Part shown: piece by piece, positions 1 through 8,291 of the stretch
Numbering within the stretch: position 1 is the stretch's first letter
Layout of the letters: each line of letters begins with the position of its first letter
Source of the DNA: Gemmatimonadota bacterium
Lineage (GTDB): Bacteria; Gemmatimonadota; Gemmatimonadetes; Gemmatimonadales; Gemmatimonadaceae
DNA: 64,000 nucleotides
Reading direction: 5' to 3'
Assembly (NCBI GenBank): GCA_016719105.1
Contig: JADKAQ010000019.1
Location: forward strand, 131,940-195,939
Notes under the pieces: model-generated
Told to the model about the DNA's origin: nothing
The model's database searches: none
The model's input: the letters and a program-made list of their open reading frames with translations, nothing else
Program-made: the position numbers and the translations under genes

Positions 1-981
1 GCTGCTGCCGCGCTTGCCGTCTCGCAGGCACCTGGTCGAGTCTACAATCCGCTCTTTATCTACGGCGCAACAGGGGTCGGGAAGACTCACCTCATGCAGG
101 CCGTCGCGCATGAACTTCTGCAGCGAAATCCGACGCTGCGAGTTCTCAACATGGGCGCGGAACAGTTTACCAACGAGTACATCAACGCCATTCAGACTCG
201 TGCCACCAACGAGTTTCGCCGGCGTTTCCGCGAGTGTGATCTCCTGTTGATCGATGACGTGCACTTCCTGAAGGGAAAGGAAGCCACGCAAGAAGAGTTT
301 TTCCACACCTTCAACACTCTGTACGAGAACGGACGTCAGATCATCATGACGTCCGATCGCCCTCCTTCCGAAATCCCAGGTATTGAGGCGCGACTGGTCA
401 CGAGATTTCAGTGGGGAATGGTCGCGGACATCGAGCTTCCTGATTTGGAGCTCCGTATCGCAATCCTCCGCAAGAAATCGGAAGTAGATCAGCTCCAACA
501 GACCATCCCGGATGAGGTCATTCGGTTCCTCGCCGAGCATATCCGTTCCAGTGTACGGGAACTTGAAGGAGCCGTTATTCGCCTTCTTGCGTACTCTTCG
601 CTACGACGACGAGACATCACGATTGCACTGGCGCAGGAAGCCCTGCGAGACAAGCTGAGACGTGATGACAATGGCAAGCTCAGTGAACTGGCTCCCATAA
701 CTCCGGAACGAATTCAGGAGATCATCGCATCCGAGTGGGGAGTGACTCCGGATGGGCTCAAGTCGAAGACCAGGACAAAGACACTCACTGTTCCACGCCA
801 AGCAGCCATGTATCTCTGTCGAGAGCTACTCGGAATGCAGCTCGTCGAGATAGGCCAACGATTTGGCGGACGAGATCATTCGACAGTTATCCACAGCCTA
901 GAACGAGCAGGCGAGCTCTCAGAGTCAGATTCAACATTCCAAGCTCGAATTGCACAGGCACGCCGCCGTCTAACGTCATAA
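1..981 (+). CDS. dnaA: Chromosomal replication initiator DnaA, 5'-truncated by the window edge
   Basis: DnaA is the AAA+ ATPase that binds DnaA boxes and melts the replication origin. The frame is open from base 1, giving 326 visible C-terminal residues; domains I-II and the start of domain III lie outside the window. Visible are Walker A GATGVGKT (residues 22-29 of the fragment), Walker B LLLIDDVHFL near residue 81-90, and the C-terminal helix-turn-helix signature GGRDHSTV near residue 289. The gene is visibly lower in GC than the genes beyond 4 kb. dnaN follows on the same strand after 188 bases, the classical bacterial order. Identity is certain from sequence motifs. Confidence 0.98.
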   Translation, partial: AAAALAVSQAPGRVYNPLFIYGATGVGKTHLMQAVAHELLQRNPTLRVLNMGAEQFTNEYINAIQTRATNEFRRRFRECDLLLIDDVHFLKGKEATQEEFFHTFNTLYENGRQIIMTSDRPPSEIPGIEARLVTRFQWGMVADIELPDLELRIAILRKKSEVDQLQQTIPDEVIRFLAEHIRSSVRELEGAVIRLLAYSSLRRRDITIALAQEALRDKLRRDDNGKLSELAPITPERIQEIIASEWGVTPDGLKSKTRTKTLTVPRQAAMYLCRELLGMQLVEIGQRFGGRDHSTVIHSLERAGELSESDSTFQARIAQARRRLTS

Positions 982-1169
982 TCACCGCTCCCGCACATTT
1001 CATACAGCGACACTCCACATTTCTAGTCGCTGCCCAAGTGCCAATAAATCAACCACTTGCCCCCTTTTCCCAATTCTTCAACACAGTATACTAGCTCTAC
1101 TGCTTTCTTCTTCTTTTACAAACCTAGATACAACACCTAAAGTCCTCCGACACGAGGCCAGACACCCCA
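982..1169. other. dnaA-dnaN intergenic region
   Basis: This is 188 bases of AT-richer sequence with pyrimidine-rich stretches. I see no clear DnaA-box cluster (TTATCCACA-type) here. It presumably carries the dnaN promoter, but no convincing -35/-10 pair stands out. The origin is more likely upstream of dnaA, outside the window. Confidence 0.4.
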
Positions 1170-2276
1170 ATGCGTCTTACCATCAGTCGTGAGAAGCTCC
1201 AGGAAGCTCTCACAGCTGTCGCTGCAGCGGTTCCAACGAAGACGACACTGCCAGTGCTTGGGAATATTCTTCTCGAGACGACTGATAAGGGTCTGCGTCT
1301 GTCTGGGACTGATCTGGATATTGGGGTAAGCACCGAAGTTCTAGCTGATGTGGAGTCTCCAGGTGCTATCACGGTTCCAGCGAAAAAACTGACAGAAATC
1401 GTTCGTGAGCTGCCTCCCGCGCCGGTGAAGCTGTCAGCAGCTGGAGAACAACGAATCACGCTTGAATGTGGACGTTCTCGTTTCAAGCTTCTCGGACTTC
1501 CTCGAGATGAGTTTCCCGCGTTTCCTGGGGTTGATTTCAGCAAAGCATGGCGCGTGCGATCAGGTGATCTTCAAAAACTGATTTCGCATACTGCGTTTGC
1601 TGTCTCGACAGAAGAAAGTCGCCCAATCTTGAACGGAGTGCTGTGGGAAGTTCGGGAGAAGGAGACACGAATGGTGGCGACAAATGGCCACCGTCTCGCG
1701 AAGATGGAGATTCCCTATACTGGGACGCTAACTGGTGATTTCATCATCCCGCCAAAGGCTCTCGAACAAGTCCGTCGTTTGTTTCCTTCGGACGAGGAGC
1801 TCGAAGTGGCGCGCGGAGAGAATCATCTTGCGTTTCGGTCGCCGTTTACCTCGGTCTTCACTCGACTGATCGAAGGGCCGTATCCGAACTACGATCAAGT
1901 CATTCCGCGTGACAACAACCGCGTTGCGATGATCGACAAGTCGGCACTGCAAAGTGCGCTGAAACGCATGGCAGTCGTTGCATCTGATCAGACGCATCGG
2001 GTGAAACTGTCGTTCAATTCAGCGTTGCTGAAGTTTTCGGTAGCGACTCCGGACCTGGGTGAAGGACAAGACGAACTTCCGATCCGCTATGATGGAGATC
2101 CCATCGATATCGGGTTCAACGGGATGTATCTGCTGGAGATTCTGCGCTACATGCCGACAGAAGAGATTCGGTTCACCTTCAAGGAGCCGGAGCGCGCGGC
2201 CACACTGGAACCGGAAAACTGGCAGGAACATGGCAAGTACCTCTGCTTGGTGATGCCATTGCGCCTGGTCGACTGA
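1170..2276 (+). CDS. dnaN: DNA polymerase III sliding clamp, beta subunit
   Basis: The beta clamp is a ring that tethers replicative polymerase to DNA. The product is 368 residues, the normal length for a three-domain clamp monomer (E. coli 366). It starts MRLTISREKLQEALTAV and ends VMPLRLVD, which matches the conserved C-terminal strand that closes the ring interface. Other family landmarks are the TLPVLGNILLE segment near residue 25 and the RPILNGVLWE segment at the start of domain 2. The gene follows dnaA directly. Its stop codon abuts the stop of a minus-strand gene at 2277, with no terminator gap. GC is low compared with later genes, as for dnaA. Confidence 0.97.
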   Translation: MRLTISREKLQEALTAVAAAVPTKTTLPVLGNILLETTDKGLRLSGTDLDIGVSTEVLADVESPGAITVPAKKLTEIVRELPPAPVKLSAAGEQRITLECGRSRFKLLGLPRDEFPAFPGVDFSKAWRVRSGDLQKLISHTAFAVSTEESRPILNGVLWEVREKETRMVATNGHRLAKMEIPYTGTLTGDFIIPPKALEQVRRLFPSDEELEVARGENHLAFRSPFTSVFTRLIEGPYPNYDQVIPRDNNRVAMIDKSALQSALKRMAVVASDQTHRVKLSFNSALLKFSVATPDLGEGQDELPIRYDGDPIDIGFNGMYLLEILRYMPTEEIRFTFKEPERAATLEPENWQEHGKYLCLVMPLRLVD

Positions 2277-2819
2277 TCAAGAGCGAGGTCGGTAGTCGGT
2301 CACGACGCGCTGTTGCACCCGTTGCGTACGAAGGCTGTTCTCGAAGCGTAGATCGAGTTGGAGCACAACCTGCGCATGCACGGGAAGGGACCGCTGAAGT
2401 CGTTCACGTACCAGAAATGCCTCCCCTTTGATCTGACCGGTCAATCGCATTGGGAGCGTGCGGGTGGAGTCAGCGGCGACCGCACCACGGATCTCGTATC
2501 GAATGGTGTCAGCGACACCTGATGAGGGTTCGTAGGTCGCAGAATTGATCTCGACGACGTTGTGAATGATCGTACCGGCCTGACATGAGGAATACACCAG
2601 GGAGTCACGTGCTGCACGTGGCTCCTTGGTTGTTTGCAGGGCCAGACGAAGCGCCAATGCCGGCAGAAGTGGTGAAGCAAGTGTTGCAACTGACGAGCAT
2701 TCACCTGCTACGGAGTCGGGTACGATTCGCGGGGTGGAAGCTGATTGGCGCACCACGTGCGCAATGGGACGCTTGAATCGAGCTGCCACTTCCGGGGCCA
2801 TATCACGTCCTCGGACCAC
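2277..2819 (-). CDS. Hypothetical protein, probable C-terminal part of a split lipoprotein gene
   Basis: An open frame of 180 codons; an internal ATG at 2801 is an alternative start. The product has no motif I recognise. It is rich in short beta-prone segments (for example DTIRYEIRGAV) and ends VVTDYRPRS. It has no signal peptide of its own and overlaps the 3' end of the preceding lipoprotein frame by 112 bases. A single base change of frame around 2.75-2.82 kb would join both into one lipoprotein of about 300 residues, which I consider more likely than two genes. It converges with dnaN with no spacing. Confidence 0.45.
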   Translation of the reverse strand: MVRGRDMAPEVAARFKRPIAHVVRQSASTPRIVPDSVAGECSSVATLASPLLPALALRLALQTTKEPRAARDSLVYSSCQAGTIIHNVVEINSATYEPSSGVADTIRYEIRGAVAADSTRTLPMRLTGQIKGEAFLVRERLQRSLPVHAQVVLQLDLRFENSLRTQRVQQRVVTDYRPRS

Positions 2820-3217
2820 GATGTAGCCGAGTCAGATCGGAGCGACACGCTGGCGAGGCCACCGGCGGAAAGGGCGAGGATCGCGTGCAGGGCTTCGCGA
2901 TATTCGATACTGTCACGGACAACATCACCGGTCGAGGCAGTCTCTGTTGTCGTGACCTGTGAGATCACGTCGTACGTGGAGGCATCGGGACTCAATGCCG
3001 ATGGCCGGAACGTCGGTGCGGTGGAAGGCAGTGTCGGTTCAGTCGGCGCCGGCGGTGGGGCCGGAACTGCAACTCGTGGTGCAGTGGTGCAGCTGGCGAC
3101 GACTAGGATCGCGATGATCAGGGGGACCCCCCCGGAAACACGGAAGCGGTCGACGAGCCGCCGATGAAATCGACGTGTTCGTTCGACCGCCCGAGCAGGG
3201 GGAGGTGTCAGGTGCAT
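2708..3217 (-). CDS. Putative lipoprotein (N-terminal part, possibly frameshifted)
   Basis: A 169-codon frame starting at the ATG at 3217. The N-terminus has a basic region (ERTRRFHRRLVDRFR), a hydrophobic stretch (VPLIIAILV) and a lipobox VAS-C, so the product should be lipid-anchored. A Pro/Thr-rich linker follows the cysteine. No family was recognised. The start codon lies inside the last bases of rnpB, so this gene is probably transcribed through or just behind the RNase P RNA. The frame stops at 2708 while a second open frame (2277-2819) continues the coding region, suggesting a frameshift near 2.8 kb. A GTG a few codons before the hydrophobic stretch is another possible start. Confidence 0.5.
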   Translation of the reverse strand: MHLTPPPARAVERTRRFHRRLVDRFRVSGGVPLIIAILVVASCTTAPRVAVPAPPPAPTEPTLPSTAPTFRPSALSPDASTYDVISQVTTTETASTGDVVRDSIEYREALHAILALSAGGLASVSLRSDSATSWSEDVIWPRKWQLDSSVPLRTWCANQLPPRESYPTP

Positions 3218-3587
3218 GCTGGCCTGTAAGCCGGGTTCTGTCGGATCAAAGATCCGGATGATCATTCCTCTCGGCGTGATGTCGCCATCACGCTCCAGCA
3301 GCCAACCCGCGGCGTCTTGGTCGAGAAGGACTGTCTCTCGCCGCCTATTTGGCCTTGCTCCGACCGGGGTTTACCGTGCCGCCATCGTTACCGATGACGC
3401 GGTGGGCTCTTACCCCACCTTTTCACCCTTACCAGTACCGAAATACTGGCGGTTTGTTTTCTGTGGCACTTTCCGTCACGGTAGAAACACCGTGCCCAGG
3501 TGTTACCTGGCAGTTTGTCCAAGGAGCCCGGACTTTCCTCGGCAGAAGACAGTTGCCCGTCTCTGACGCGATCATCCGGCCAGCATG
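3214..3587 (-). ncRNA. rnpB: RNase P RNA (bacterial type A-like)
   Basis: Catalytic RNA of ribonuclease P, which matures tRNA 5' ends. On the minus strand the conserved 5' block GAGGAAAGTCCGGGCTCC lies at about 3525-3542 and the 3' block ACAGAACCCGGCTTACAGG at about 3223-3241. The ends pair as helix P1: CATGCTGGCC at 3578-3587 with GGCCAGCATG at 3214-3223. Internal landmarks include the GGTAAGGGTGAAAAGGTG segment and the AGAGCCCACCGCG segment. The length of about 374 nt fits type A RNAs. A lipoprotein gene begins within its 3' end. Confidence 0.95.
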
Positions 3588-3601
3588 TACCTGACGCTGG
3601 G

Positions 3602-3607
3602 AATATA
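3602..3607 (-). promoter_or_regulatory. Putative -10 element of rnpB
   Basis: TATATT on the minus strand, ending 14-15 bases before the expected 5' end of RNase P RNA at about 3587. No good -35 hexamer is visible 16-18 bases upstream. Position supports the call; sequence alone is weak. Confidence 0.4.
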
Positions 3608-3735
3608 AGGGGTAGGTCTCACGTGACGGGCGGACCAAAATCACCCCGTTCTGCTGGCGCGTGCCGGAACCAGAGGTGACGGATGCGTGACGGGTCGCGT
3701 GTAGGCTTGCGTCCGACATCAACGGACGACACGCG

Positions 3736-4761
3736 ATGACTGGGGAATGGCATGGGGCATCCTTGGGTGCCGGAACGGAAGGAGGGCTTCCGCGTGGCGA
3801 CATCACGCGTGTCACGACGATGCTGACCCCCGATGAGCGAATGCGGGTTGATGCCGTCGGGATGGGGTTGATCCAGGCGTATCACCGGGAAACAGTCGAC
3901 GATCTCCGACGCGATCTGCGAAACGAGCGTGTGCGCGCCCTCATTCTGTCGACGGCCATGGCGCAGCGCACGAGTGTCTCGAGCATGGCGCGCATGGTGC
4001 GCGAGTTTCCGCGCGTTCCAACCGTGGCCATCCTCTCGCAGTTCGATCGCGCGACCGTACGCACCGTGCTCTCGCTCGGGCAATGTGGGATACGTACGCT
4101 CATCGATGTGCGGGAACCAACCGGATGGCGCGAGCTGCGGTCAGTTCTGCTCAGCGAGCGCACGTCGGACGTGCAACGCGTTGCCATGTCTCGTCTGGCG
4201 CTCGATCTCGCCAATGCGCCAGCAGGGGCGCGGCGCTTCTTCTCGCTGCTCTTTGATGCGGCGGCCAAGACCCCGACGATTCGTGGGTTCGCGCGAACGC
4301 TCGGGATCGTGCCGGGGACGCTCATGAGCCGGTTCTTTCGGGCGCAGCTTCCGCCACCCAAGCGGTTCCTGGCCTATGCCCGCCTCACCTGCGCGGCACG
4401 GCTGTTTGAGAATCCCGGCGTCTCGGTGTCGAGCGTGGCGGTGCAGCTCGACTACTCCTCACCGCAGAGCTTCAGCCGGCATGTGCGCGCGCTCCTGAAC
4501 ATGAGCGCGGTCGAGTTTCGTGTCCGCTACGATGGCGACGGCATGCTCGATTGCTTTCGGGAGCAACTCGTGCTGCGTCACCTCGCAGCGTGGCAACGGT
4601 TCGATCCGTTTGGCCGTTCGGCACGCACAATCGGCATCGAAAAATCGACCGGGAGGGCACGATCGCACGCGCCGGAGCGCACGGCGGTCGATCCCCGATC
4701 CGATGTGGCCGAGCTAGATCGACGGGAGGAGCGGAAGAATGTCGGCGGCTCGGGCGAGTGA
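3736..4761 (+). CDS. AraC-family transcriptional regulator with receiver-like N-terminal domain
   Basis: A DNA-binding regulator of 341 residues. The C-terminal half holds the two helix-turn-helix units typical of AraC proteins: ARTLGIVPGTLMSRFFRA near residue 190 and SVAVQLDYSSPQSFSRHV near residue 235. The N-terminal 30-135 region (VRALILSTA, VPTVAILSQFD, CGIRTLIDV) has the beta/alpha spacing of a response-regulator receiver but no obvious phospho-acceptor Asp, so I read it as a degenerate receiver (inference). No Shine-Dalgarno precedes the ATG at 3736; an internal ATG at 3820 is an alternative. The last 48 bases overlap the 3' end of convergent pyrE. Targets are unknown. Confidence 0.75.
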   Translation: MTGEWHGASLGAGTEGGLPRGDITRVTTMLTPDERMRVDAVGMGLIQAYHRETVDDLRRDLRNERVRALILSTAMAQRTSVSSMARMVREFPRVPTVAILSQFDRATVRTVLSLGQCGIRTLIDVREPTGWRELRSVLLSERTSDVQRVAMSRLALDLANAPAGARRFFSLLFDAAAKTPTIRGFARTLGIVPGTLMSRFFRAQLPPPKRFLAYARLTCAARLFENPGVSVSSVAVQLDYSSPQSFSRHVRALLNMSAVEFRVRYDGDGMLDCFREQLVLRHLAAWQRFDPFGRSARTIGIEKSTGRARSHAPERTAVDPRSDVAELDRREERKNVGGSGE

Positions 4762-5280
4762 GACGACCGTCAGGCCGGCGGCCTCGAGCGCTTCGCGCCC
4801 GCCTTCTTCACGATCGACCAGCGCGAGGACTCCGAGGATCTCCGCACCATGTGCGCGCAGGACCTCGACTGCCTTCAACGCGGAGCCACCGGTGGTGATG
4901 ACATCCTCCACCACCACGACGCGATCTCCCTCGCGGTAGGGTCCCTCCACCTGGCGTCCGGCGCCGTGGGCCTTCGCTTCCTTGCGCACGGTGAAGGCGC
5001 GTAGCGGGCGAGGGGTGTTGGCGCTGGCATAGGCGATCGCGTACGCGATCGGGTCGGCGCCGAGTGTCAGCCCACCGATCGCATCGACCGTGTTGGCCCC
5101 AAAGACGCGTTGCACGGTAGCCAGGCCAAGGGCGCCGATGAGCGCGAGCCCTTCGGGGCTCATCGTCGTTAGGCGGGCGTCGATGTAGAGGTTGGACGTC
5201 CGCCCGGACGACAGGACGAAGTGTCCGCGTCGGGCCGAACGCTGCGCGAGTAGGGTGACGAGTTGTTGCTGCGTGTCCAT
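4714..5280 (-). CDS. pyrE: Orotate phosphoribosyltransferase
   Basis: Converts orotate plus PRPP to orotidine monophosphate in cytoplasmic pyrimidine synthesis. The product is 188 residues, normal for bacterial PyrE. The PRPP-binding signature VVVVEDVITTGGSA lies near residues 123-136, and the N-terminal motif FVLSSGRTSNLYIDAR and flexible-loop region RKEAKAHGAG are also present. It is 8 bases downstream of a Ser/Thr kinase gene on the same strand, so co-transcription is likely. Its 3' end overlaps the convergent AraC-type gene by 48 bases. Confidence 0.95.
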   Translation of the reverse strand: MDTQQQLVTLLAQRSARRGHFVLSSGRTSNLYIDARLTTMSPEGLALIGALGLATVQRVFGANTVDAIGGLTLGADPIAYAIAYASANTPRPLRAFTVRKEAKAHGAGRQVEGPYREGDRVVVVEDVITTGGSALKAVEVLRAHGAEILGVLALVDREEGGREALEAAGLTVVSLARAADILPLLPSI

Positions 5281-5288
5281 GACTGAAG

Positions 5289-6203
5289 CTAGCGGCGGAA
5301 CAGTCCCCGCATCTTCGAAAAGAGGCCGGACTCTTCCTGTTGCTCCGGGGCCGGAGCCGCAGCGAGGAGTGCGTCGTGCAGTTCCCGGGCAAAGACGAGG
5401 ATGTCGGGGTAGCGATCGCCCGGTTGCCGGGAAAGCGCCTTCATGATGACCCCCTCGACACGCGAACCGAAATCGAGGTTCGCCCGTGCCTTGTTGAGGG
5501 AGATGGGAGGCTGGGAGAGGAGCTGCGTGAACATCTCGCGGGGGCTCTTGGCCAGGTACGGCAGGGCTCCCGTGAGCAGGAAGTAGGCGATGGTCGCGAG
5601 CGAATACTGGTCGGCCGCCGGGGTGACGAGTTCACCGGAGAGTGCCTCGGGGGCGACGTACATCAACGTGCCGACGAAGTAGCCGGCGCGCGTGAGGCGC
5701 TCATCCTGGCGCGTGTCCGTTGCGGCTGCGATTCCGAAGTCGAGGAGCTTGGTGGCCCCGGATACGGGATCGTACATCGCGTTGTCGGGTTTCAGATCGC
5801 GATGCACGATGCCGGAGTCATGGGCTGCCTTGACCGCTTCCCCGATGCTCAGGATGATGCGGGCGACCTCGTCGCGGGGGAGTGGGGCGTGCTCCTTGGC
5901 GTAGGACTCCAGAAGTTCGCCGGGGGCCCATTCGATGACGAGGTAGTGGTATCCGTCGGCTTCCCCTGTCTCGATCGTACGGATGACATTGGGGTGAATG
6001 ACGCGCTTGCCGAACTCGGCTTCGCGGTTGAAACGCGCGACGGCGGTCTTCTCGTGCCGCAGCTTGTCGCGCAGCACTTTGAAGGCCACCTGGCCGTTGG
6101 TGGGATGCTCAGCGCGATAGACGACAGAAGTGCCGCCTTCTCCCACGAGAGCTTTGAGCGTGTAGCCGGCGAGCGATCGCCCGACAAGATTTTCCTTGGA
6201 CAC
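5289..6203 (-). CDS. Serine/threonine protein kinase (Hanks type)
   Basis: A cytoplasmic eukaryotic-like kinase of about 304 residues. All core motifs are present: Gly loop GEGGTSVVYRAEH, Lys in VAFKVLRD, catalytic loop IVHRDLKPDN, DFG in LLDFGIA and APE in YVAPEALSG. After the kinase domain there is only a short basic tail (SGLFSKMRGLFRR) and no transmembrane or PASTA segment, so it is probably soluble. I chose the GTG at 6203, which begins VSKENLVGRSLAGYTLK. The frame is open further upstream, but that part runs into the region shared with the divergent GWxTD gene and looks non-coding. pyrE follows after 8 bases. Substrates are unknown. Confidence 0.9.
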   Translation of the reverse strand: MSKENLVGRSLAGYTLKALVGEGGTSVVYRAEHPTNGQVAFKVLRDKLRHEKTAVARFNREAEFGKRVIHPNVIRTIETGEADGYHYLVIEWAPGELLESYAKEHAPLPRDEVARIILSIGEAVKAAHDSGIVHRDLKPDNAMYDPVSGATKLLDFGIAAATDTRQDERLTRAGYFVGTLMYVAPEALSGELVTPAADQYSLATIAYFLLTGALPYLAKSPREMFTQLLSQPPISLNKARANLDFGSRVEGVIMKALSRQPGDRYPDILVFARELHDALLAAAPAPEQQEESGLFSKMRGLFRR

Positions 6204-6332
6204 GGCGCCGAACCTAATGGTCCCCCAGTAGGGCAGCAAGCAATGCGCAACAATTCGCTGGACTGGTATCTTCCTCGCTCGCACGCCATGCACGCTTCCC
6301 TTGCACGCGTCCAGAACGCGGCTTCCCGCCAT

Positions 6333-7718
6333 ATGCGCACATTCTTCACCGCGCTCGCCGCCGTCGTGACCCTCGCTGCCTGTGCGTCGGGGAAGGGCGC
6401 GACTCCCGGAGGTCAGGCTCCGCAGCCCACAGCAGCCCCGGCGGCGGCTGTGTCGAATCGACGCATTCCGACGCAGCCGGATCCGATCACGCTGTACCGG
6501 CGACTCGGTCTGCTCGCCGAAGGGGGAGAGACCCCGTTTGTCGGGGCATTGGGCTTTCTCGCGGCAAAGAGCAACGACTCGACCGTCATGGTGTTGACGG
6601 TCTCCATGGCCAACCGATCGCTCCGCTTCGGGCGAGAGGGTGACCGGTACCGCGCGTCGTACAGCGTTGGCCTCGAGATCAAGCGCGGGACGACGGTCGT
6701 GCAGGACATCAATGCCAAGGAGAGTGTGCGAGTCCTGGCATTTCGGGAGACCCAGCGAACCGACGAGGCGGTGCTGTTTCGGCAGATCGTGACGCTCGCC
6801 CCTGGGATGTACGACGTACGTCTCACGGTCCGCGACGACTCGGTGTCACGCGGGAGCGCGATCGAGGCGACGATCGGGGTGCCGAAGTTCGTGGATGGGT
6901 CGGTGTCGTCGCCGATCACGTTCTACGAGGCGACGCCTCGTGAGACGCTGGATTCGCTCCCGCGCTTCGTGGCGACGCCACGGAGCACGGTGGTCTTCGG
7001 GCGCGACACGATCGTGCCGGTCTACGTGGAAGGATACGGGGCGGGGACGACCTTTCCGCTGCGTATCTCGGTGCGGGCCGAGGGTGCGAACGCGACGTTG
7101 TGGAGCGACTCGCTGTCGCTCCCACGCCGCGGCAACCTCTTCGCCGGGACCTTCAACGTCCCGGTGTCGCGCCTCGGCGTCGGTGTGATGTCGATCGGCG
7201 TGTCGCGCTTCGGCAGCCGCGACACGCTGCGGACGCCGTTGTTCGTCGCGTTTGGTGAAGACCTCCCGGTCGCGACGTTCAACGAGATGCTCGAGTACCT
7301 GCGCTACTTCGTTTCGGGACCGCGGCTGCAGGCCATGCGCGACGCCGCGCCGGATGCACGGGCCGCGCTGTGGGCGGCGTTCCTGCGCGAGACCGACCCG
7401 GTCCCGCAGACACCGCTGCACGAGGGGATGCGCGACTACTTCGCGCGCATTGCCCAGGCCAACGCGCGCTTCCGAGAAGAGGGAGCGGCGGGGTGGCTGA
7501 CCGATCGCGGACGAGCGTTCGTTGCGCTCGGACCACCGGATCAGGTCATCGAACCCAACCTGAGCGACATGAACCAGCGCGGACGGTCGCAGATATGGGA
7601 GTACCGCCAGCACCGGTTACAGATCGTGTTCATCGACCAGACTGGCTTCGGGCGGTGGCGAATGACGATCAGTTCCGAGACGGAGTTCGAGGGTGTCGTC
7701 AGGCGCGTGCTACCCTAG
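6333..7718 (+). CDS. GWxTD-domain lipoprotein
   Basis: A 461-residue secreted protein starting MRTFFTALAAVVTLAACASG with lipobox LAA-C, so probably lipid-anchored. The C-terminal region carries the GWxTD motif as AGWLTDRGRAFVALGPPDQ near residue 390, followed by IWEYRQHRLQIVFIDQTGFGRWRM. This arrangement defines a family common in Gemmatimonadota and Acidobacteria whose function is unknown. The middle part is beta-rich. An in-frame ATG at 6243 is possible, but the signal peptide argues for 6333. It is divergent from the kinase gene, with about 130 bases between start codons. Confidence 0.85.
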   Translation: MRTFFTALAAVVTLAACASGKGATPGGQAPQPTAAPAAAVSNRRIPTQPDPITLYRRLGLLAEGGETPFVGALGFLAAKSNDSTVMVLTVSMANRSLRFGREGDRYRASYSVGLEIKRGTTVVQDINAKESVRVLAFRETQRTDEAVLFRQIVTLAPGMYDVRLTVRDDSVSRGSAIEATIGVPKFVDGSVSSPITFYEATPRETLDSLPRFVATPRSTVVFGRDTIVPVYVEGYGAGTTFPLRISVRAEGANATLWSDSLSLPRRGNLFAGTFNVPVSRLGVGVMSIGVSRFGSRDTLRTPLFVAFGEDLPVATFNEMLEYLRYFVSGPRLQAMRDAAPDARAALWAAFLRETDPVPQTPLHEGMRDYFARIAQANARFREEGAAGWLTDRGRAFVALGPPDQVIEPNLSDMNQRGRSQIWEYRQHRLQIVFIDQTGFGRWRMTISSETEFEGVVRRVLP

Positions 7719-7778
7719 TTGTGTCAACGAGTCCATACATGCGAAGGCCCTTATCCCTTTGATTCACATAGTCTTCTC

Positions 7779-7807
7779 TTGACATATCAGAATATCGGTC
7801 CTAAATA
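7779..7807 (+). promoter_or_regulatory. Sigma70-type promoter of the cold-shock gene
   Basis: TTGACA at 7779-7784, a 17-base spacer and TAAATA at 7802-7807. The -35 is a perfect consensus match. A start near 7814 would give a 5' leader of about 65 bases before the cold-shock gene at 7880. Confidence 0.8.
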
Positions 7808-7879
7808 GGCCGGCGCAGGATTGCTGGAGGCTCCGGTCCAGCTCGCATGCGTTCCGATACCTGGTAGGAGGCAACTCGT

Positions 7880-8080
7880 ATGGCCAAGGGGAAGGTGAAG
7901 TGGTTCAATGACGCCAAGGGTTTTGGCTTCATCGAGCAGGAGTCGGGAGAAGACGTCTTCGTGCACTTCTCTGCGATCCAGATGGACGGATTCAAGACTC
8001 TCGCTGAAGGGCAGGAAGTGGAGTTCGAGGTGGAGAGTGGGGCAAAGGGGCTGCACGCGAGCAGTGTGACCCGCGCCTGA
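7880..8080 (+). CDS. Cold-shock protein, CspA family
   Basis: A 66-residue single-stranded nucleic-acid-binding protein acting as RNA chaperone. It is one CSD/OB-fold domain with RNP1 KGFGFI (residues 13-18) and RNP2 VFVHFSAI (residues 26-33), and it starts MAKGKVKWFNDAKGFG. A strong Shine-Dalgarno TAGGAGG lies at 7863-7869. The gene is monocistronic: a consensus promoter at 7779-7807 and an intrinsic terminator at 8120-8147 bracket it. A role in cold or stationary-phase response is inferred from the family only. Confidence 0.96.
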   Translation: MAKGKVKWFNDAKGFGFIEQESGEDVFVHFSAIQMDGFKTLAEGQEVEFEVESGAKGLHASSVTRA

Positions 8081-8119
8081 GCGCGCCGCGCTCCCGAGTC
8101 ACCACGCTGAGTCGTTATA

Positions 8120-8147
8120 CCGCCTGCCCGCGTGTGGCAGGCGGTTT
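8120..8147 (+). terminator. Intrinsic terminator of the cold-shock gene
   Basis: A perfect 9-bp stem CCGCCTGCC/GGCAGGCGG with a 7-base loop, followed by TTT, lies 40 bases after the cold-shock stop codon. Confidence 0.8.
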
Positions 8148-8291
8148 GGCTTTCGGTGGCACACGGCACGCGCGTCACGAGCTGCCGGGTGAGCGGGCGG
8201 TCTCTCCAGCGGCCGGGAATGGCGCTAGAGTTGTGCGAACGATCCCACGCGCTCTTCGCCGCGGATCCAGGACCTTCGCCCCCGCCCTCGC

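Noticed and set aside
887..895. Perfect DnaA box TTATCCACA
   Set aside because: It lies inside dnaA and encodes part of the conserved STVIHS segment. It is single, with no cluster or AT-rich unwinding region around it, so it is not evidence for the origin.
5340..6332. Long plus-strand open frame upstream of the GWxTD gene
   Set aside because: It is the complement of the Ser/Thr kinase gene, whose motifs are complete. The plus-strand translation has no family features and the real start has a signal peptide at 6333.
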